NCBI RefSeq assembly: GCF_023015695.1
Contig: NZ_JALKAS010000001.1
Location: 2,480,001-2,544,000 of the forward strand
Direction of reading: 5' to 3'
Length of the DNA: 64,000 nt
Source: Jannaschia sp. S6380
Lineage (GTDB): Bacteria > Pseudomonadota > Alphaproteobacteria > Rhodobacterales > Rhodobacteraceae
The position numbers were made by a program, and so were the translations under genes. Below the pieces are notes generated by a model. That model worked only from the letters and a program-made list of their open reading frames with translations, did no database searches and was not told the origin of the DNA. Of this stretch, positions 60,765-64,000 are shown piece after piece; positions within the stretch are counted from its first letter, which is position 1, and the number at the start of each line of letters is the position of its first letter.

Positions 60765-61802
60765 CTAGTCAGCTCTCTGCTCGGCACTGGCCGGGGGCAG
60801 ATCTCCGGCAGCGCGGTAGGCGGCGATGATATCGCGGACCTCGCCGGCGAAATCCTGTCGCGGCTCGAATTTCAGCATCTCTCGGGCCTTGGATATGTCA
60901 TAGGCCCGGTTCTTGATAAAGAAGGCAACGCGCCGGCGGAACAGCGGCGGCTCGACCCCGATCGGCTTGCACACGATCTCGGTCGCATGCGCCAGCGCCA
61001 TCATCGGACGGACGGGCAGGCGAAGCCGGGGTTCGGCCACGCCCAGCTGCGCGGCGATCTCGCGGGCGTTCTCGGCCAGCGTCATGTAGCGGCGGCCGCC
61101 GATCAGGAACGCCTCTGCATTGATGTCGGTGGCCTCCATCGCCTGCTGGAACGCCCGCGCCAGGTCGCGCACGTCGACCCAATGGGTCAGCGCCTCGCCC
61201 CGCCCGACATAGAAGAAGCGCCCCTTCGCGATCATCCGGAACAGCTTGAGCGTGCGCGCGTCGCCGGGCCCGTAGATCATGGTCGGGCGTAGGATGACGC
61301 CGCCGATCCGGCCCTGTTCGAAATAGGCCATGGCGATCCGTTCGCCCTCGGCCTTGGTGACCTGATAGATGTCGCCGGGGTTGAACGGATAGCTCTCGTC
61401 GGCGGGGGGATGGTCGATATCGCTGTGGACGCCGTTGGTGGAGCAGTGGACGAAGCGGGGCACGCCGGCCGCGATTGCCGCGTCGAGCATGTGGCGCACG
61501 CCCTCGGCGTTGATGGCGCGGAAGGTCTCGTCGGGCAGCCCCTCCTGCCGGAAGATGGCGGCCACGTGGTAGACGCCCGCGCACCCCTCGGCGGCCATGC
61601 GCAGCGTCTCGGGTCTTTCGAGGTCGCCGATCACGACCTCCTGCACATAGGGCCGCAATGCCTCGGCCTGGGCCTCGCGGCGGACCATGGCGCGCACGGC
61701 GATCCCTTCGGCATGCAGATGTCGGACCAGATGGCTGCCGACGAAGCCCGCGGCACCGGTGACGAGGAACAGGTCCCTGTCCTTCGTGTCAGTCGCGGGC
61801 AT
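60765..61802 (-). CDS. NAD-dependent epimerase/dehydratase (extended SDR)
   Basis: A 345-residue extended short-chain dehydrogenase. It has the NAD-binding TGAAGFVGSHL (15-25), the GDLERPE stretch, the active-site YQVTK (Tyr and Lys of YxxxK, about 145-149), STNGVHSD, and GRFFYVGRGEALTHWVDVRDLARAF (split). It resembles hopanoid/sterol-type or UDP-sugar epimerases; the exact substrate is not readable. Overlaps the upstream glycosyltransferase-like gene by 14 bases and abuts the kinase gene. Confidence 0.83.
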   Translation of the reverse strand: MPATDTKDRDLFLVTGAAGFVGSHLVRHLHAEGIAVRAMVRREAQAEALRPYVQEVVIGDLERPETLRMAAEGCAGVYHVAAIFRQEGLPDETFRAINAEGVRHMLDAAIAAGVPRFVHCSTNGVHSDIDHPPADESYPFNPGDIYQVTKAEGERIAMAYFEQGRIGGVILRPTMIYGPGDARTLKLFRMIAKGRFFYVGRGEALTHWVDVRDLARAFQQAMEATDINAEAFLIGGRRYMTLAENAREIAAQLGVAEPRLRLPVRPMMALAHATEIVCKPIGVEPPLFRRRVAFFIKNRAYDISKAREMLKFEPRQDFAGEVRDIIAAYRAAGDLPPASAEQRAD

Positions 61803-62829
61803 CGGTCACCACCTGTCCGGGGGGCTCCGCGTCGCGGTCGGCCGTGTGACGGGGGTCGGTGGTGATGATCTCGGCCACCTCGTACTGCTTCATCCGGCGC
61901 GCGCCGGCGAAGACGATGATCTCGCCCACCAGCCCGATGGCGATGATCTGCAGGCCCAGGACGATCATCAGCACCGCGAAGATCAGAAGCGGCCGGTCGG
62001 CCAGTGCCGTATCGCCGAGCAGGCGCTGCACCACCAGAACGGCGGTCATCACCGCGCCCGCCAGGAACAGCGGCAGGCCGATGGCCCCGAAGAACCGCAG
62101 CGGCCGGCGCAGGAAGGTCAGCACGACATAGAGCGTCAGCGCATCGAAGAGCGCGCGGACATGGCCCAGCGGCTTGAAGATGTAACCCGCCGTCTCGGCG
62201 TCTTCGGACGGTGCCGGGGCGACGGTGACCTCGGCGGTGTCGTGACCGCGATGGGCGGCGATCACCGGCAGGAAATGCTGGCGCACGCCGAAGCTCGCCA
62301 CGTCCTCCAGCGTGTCGCGGCGGACCAGGTGCACACGGCAGAACGGGTCGGCGGGCGCACGGCCGAACATGGCGCGCAGGACGCGTCCGAACAGGCGCTG
62401 GCGAAAGCCCTGCAGGGCGCCGCCCTCGGGCCCGCGGCGGACGGCGGACACCATGTCGTGATCGTCCAGCGCCGCAGGCAGCCGCGCGAGGTCGGCCGGT
62501 TCGACCTGGGGCCAGCCTGGCAGCATCAGGATGAGCTCGGCCGAGGATCGCCGCACCGCCGTCGCCAGCGCCGCGTCCTCACCGCTCCAGGGGCGCTGGC
62601 CGATAACGGTCAGGGCGTCCCAGCTCTCGGCCAGGGTGCGCAGGCTGGCCAGATGCTCGGCCTGCCGGCCATCGACGATCACCAGCAACTCGTAGCGCAG
62701 ACCGAGGCCGTCAAGTGCGGCACGGCAGCGCGTCAGCGTGTCGTCGACACCGCCATCGGCATCCGTTGCCACCAGAACCGAAAGGTCCAGGCCGCGCGGT
62801 GCATCATCCATCCGGTCCATCCGACTCAC
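61789..62829 (-). CDS. Degenerate GT2-like membrane protein (probable pseudo-glycosyltransferase)
   Basis: A 346-residue protein with the layout of a DPM1/ArnC-type GT2: a GT-A-like domain (about 15-215) and two C-terminal membrane helices (about 246-270 and 280-306). Compared with the gene directly upstream, the nucleotide-sugar and metal motifs are lost: where that protein has VLVDDGS and VTMDGDLQNDP, this one has LVIVDGRQ and LILMLPGWPQVEP (99-111). It therefore probably does not bind a metal-nucleotide sugar. It may be a partner subunit of the active enzyme. ATGA overlap with the upstream gene, 14-base overlap with the epimerase. Confidence 0.7.
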   Translation of the reverse strand: MSRMDRMDDAPRGLDLSVLVATDADGGVDDTLTRCRAALDGLGLRYELLVIVDGRQAEHLASLRTLAESWDALTVIGQRPWSGEDAALATAVRRSSAELILMLPGWPQVEPADLARLPAALDDHDMVSAVRRGPEGGALQGFRQRLFGRVLRAMFGRAPADPFCRVHLVRRDTLEDVASFGVRQHFLPVIAAHRGHDTAEVTVAPAPSEDAETAGYIFKPLGHVRALFDALTLYVVLTFLRRPLRFFGAIGLPLFLAGAVMTAVLVVQRLLGDTALADRPLLIFAVLMIVLGLQIIAIGLVGEIIVFAGARRMKQYEVAEIITTDPRHTADRDAEPPGQVVTDARD

Positions 62830-63752
62830 CCCGATCCTCCCGCCGGTGCGGGCCGGCGATGCAGGCCCTGGAACATGGCCCCGGTCACGAGGCCCAGCAA
62901 CAGCAGAAACGCCGAGAGCGACAGGAGCAGTCCCGCCGCCGTCATCGCAACCACCATCGACCCGCTATCGGGCATCAGGACCAGCAAAAGCAAGGCCACC
63001 ACGGCCATTGCCCCCGCCAGACCCGAGAAACGCGCCAGCGGGCGTCGCGCGAAGATCAGCAGCGTCTTGATGACCATGAGGTCGAGCAGAACCTTGAAGA
63101 TGCGCGACAGGCCGTACTTGGACTCGCCGAACTGCCGGGCGTGGTGGCGCACCCCCACCTCGGCCACGCGCGCGCCCATCGGGATCGTCATCGCCGGGAT
63201 GAACCGGTGCATGTCCGAGTAGAGCGGCACGCGCCGGATGATTTCGGACCGATAGACCTTGAGCGAGCAGCCGTTGTCGCGGATCGGCAGACCCGTCACC
63301 TTTCCGATCAGCCAGTTGGCCATCTTCGACGGCAGCTTGCGCGTCAGGAACTTGTCCTGTCGCTTGACCCGCCATCCCACGACCAGGTCGTAACCCTCGT
63401 CCAGCTTGTCGATCATCATCGGAATGTCGGCGGGGTCGTTCTGCAGGTCGCCGTCCATCGTCACGACGTAGCGGCCACGCGCATGGTCGATGCCAGCCTG
63501 CATGGCCGATGTCTGTCCGAAGTTGCGGCGGAACCGGACGATCACCAGCCGCGGGTCTTCCGCGGCGATGCGCGACAGGCGCGGAATGGTGTCGTCGCGG
63601 CTGCCGTCGTCGACCAGCACCATCTCGAAGCTGCGGCCGCCCGGCTCCAGCGCAGCGACGATGGCGTCGCACAGGGGGGCCACGCTCTCCTCCTCGTTGA
63701 AGATCGGAACGCAGACGGAAATGTCCGGTCGGGATTGGGGCGTCTGGGGCAT
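62826..63752 (-). CDS. GT2 glycosyltransferase, DPM1/ArnC-like, membrane-anchored
   Basis: A 308-residue transferase, probably moving a sugar from a nucleotide to undecaprenyl phosphate. Active-site motifs intact: SVCVPIFNEEESV (12-24), VLVDDGSRDDT (45-55), the metal-binding MDGDLQNDP (99-107) and GCSLKVYRSEI. Two membrane helices follow (about 243-261 and 267-293), the usual arrangement for bactoprenol glucosyl- or aminosugar transferases. It is upstream of and coupled to the degenerate partner, and heads an operon running through the epimerase and the kinase. Confidence 0.87.
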   Translation of the reverse strand: MPQTPQSRPDISVCVPIFNEEESVAPLCDAIVAALEPGGRSFEMVLVDDGSRDDTIPRLSRIAAEDPRLVIVRFRRNFGQTSAMQAGIDHARGRYVVTMDGDLQNDPADIPMMIDKLDEGYDLVVGWRVKRQDKFLTRKLPSKMANWLIGKVTGLPIRDNGCSLKVYRSEIIRRVPLYSDMHRFIPAMTIPMGARVAEVGVRHHARQFGESKYGLSRIFKVLLDLMVIKTLLIFARRPLARFSGLAGAMAVVALLLLVLMPDSGSMVVAMTAAGLLLSLSAFLLLLGLVTGAMFQGLHRRPAPAGGSG

Positions 63753-63932
63753 GGCGGGGGGCGGGCCACCGGATCGGCGGCGTCCTGTGGATGTTTCGGG
63801 TCGGCGGGGCGCACGCCCCTTGCTATCATAGGTCCTGCGTCAGGAGTCGGCATTTTGCAGGGATTTCGCGGCCTGAATGGGGCCTCGGGGCGAAGTCAGG
63901 AACGATACCGGCGCGATTTCCCGCGGCTGTTG
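63753..63932. other. Intergenic leader of the glycosyltransferase operon
   Basis: On the minus strand a TATGAT hexamer (a -10-like match, near 63830) lies about 75 bases before the glycosyltransferase ATG, followed by a GGGGCG-TG-CGCCCC inverted repeat. No good -35 is at the correct distance. No tRNA or other RNA gene was seen. Confidence 0.25.
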
Positions 63933-64000
63933 TCAGTCTGCGACAGTCACCGCCTCGACTTCGAGCACATCCAGCGGACGCAGGGGCGTCGCGGGGGTCG
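63933..64000 (-). CDS. Possible C-terminal end of a gene running in from the right edge
   Basis: Reading the minus strand in from the right edge gives an open frame ending TPATPLRPLDVLEVEAVTVAD and a TGA at 63935-63933. Third codon positions are mostly G/C, consistent with coding sequence, but only 21 codons are visible and the family cannot be told. Confidence 0.3.
   Translation of the reverse strand, partial: TPATPLRPLDVLEVEAVTVAD

Noticed and set aside
63854..64000. Plus-strand ORF starting TTG near 63854
   Set aside because: No Shine-Dalgarno at a good distance and arginine-rich translation; the minus-strand frame ending at 63933 has better codon use.

Overview
The window is a piece of a high-GC alphaproteobacterial chromosome. 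Gene content and order (maf-aroE-coaE-dnaQ with secB, hemJ-rho-mnmE-mnmG-rsmG-parA-parB, hrcA-grpE, dnaKJ, maeB, Tim44/mltA/smr/hslU) point to the Rhodobacterales (Rhodobacteraceae). It looks like the replication-origin-proximal part of the main chromosome. A 396-base gene-free stretch (15029-15424) between maf and hemJ is a candidate oriC, and two perfect 16-bp parS sites lie 3.2 and 5.1 kb to its right, next to parAB.

Layout. 1-1840: amylosucrase (cut by the left edge) and a Tat-exported DM13 protein, both on the minus strand. 1977-12372: hslU, an MFS transporter, smr, mltA, a Tim44-domain protein, fxsA, a YhaO/YhaN-like nuclease-ATPase pair that looks inserted, and secB. 12386-15028: the translationally coupled maf-aroE-coaE-dnaQ operon. 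15425-22752: hemJ, rho, mnmE, mnmG, rsmG, parA, parB. 22744-25605: rph-rdgB-rid-hemW, again coupled by 4-base overlaps. 25723-29971: hrcA-grpE facing mutS. 30049-33444: malic enzyme (maeB) and a polyhydroxybutyrate (PHB) depolymerase with a PhaR-type operator and a tiny leader ORF. 33511-37440: dnaKJ, with a sigma-32-type promoter and a strong terminator, and alkB.

37447-54803 is an eight-gene, one-direction alpha-glucan/trehalose cluster (in order of transcription: treS2, glgE, treS-maltokinase fusion, glgB, glgX, treZ, malQ, treY). It encodes a closed loop: trehalose to maltose (TreS), maltose to maltose-1-phosphate (maltokinase domain), maltose-1-phosphate to alpha-1,4-glucan (GlgE), branching (GlgB), debranching and rearrangement (GlgX, MalQ), and return to trehalose (TreY, TreZ). 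No glgA or glgC is seen in the window, so the encoded route to glucan is the GlgE route. Together with the amylosucrase on the left, this suggests a cell invested in alpha-glucan and trehalose storage or osmoprotection.

54976-63752 is an exopolysaccharide/lipid glycosylation region: a phosphatase-glycosyltransferase fusion ORF, an ExoM-like glycosyltransferase, a methyltransferase, a Wzz/BY-kinase, an NAD-dependent epimerase, and a pair of membrane GT2 proteins, one of which has lost its metal-binding motif. A gene running in from the right edge may end at 63933.

The less ordinary items are the oriC candidate with its repeated CCTGTC hexamer, the PHB depolymerase leader (a start codon in the loop of a GC hairpin), the GlgE/trehalose loop with two different trehalose synthases, the phosphatase-glycosyltransferase fusion, and the degenerate GT2 partner. 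All assignments come from reading motifs and gene order; no database search was made.
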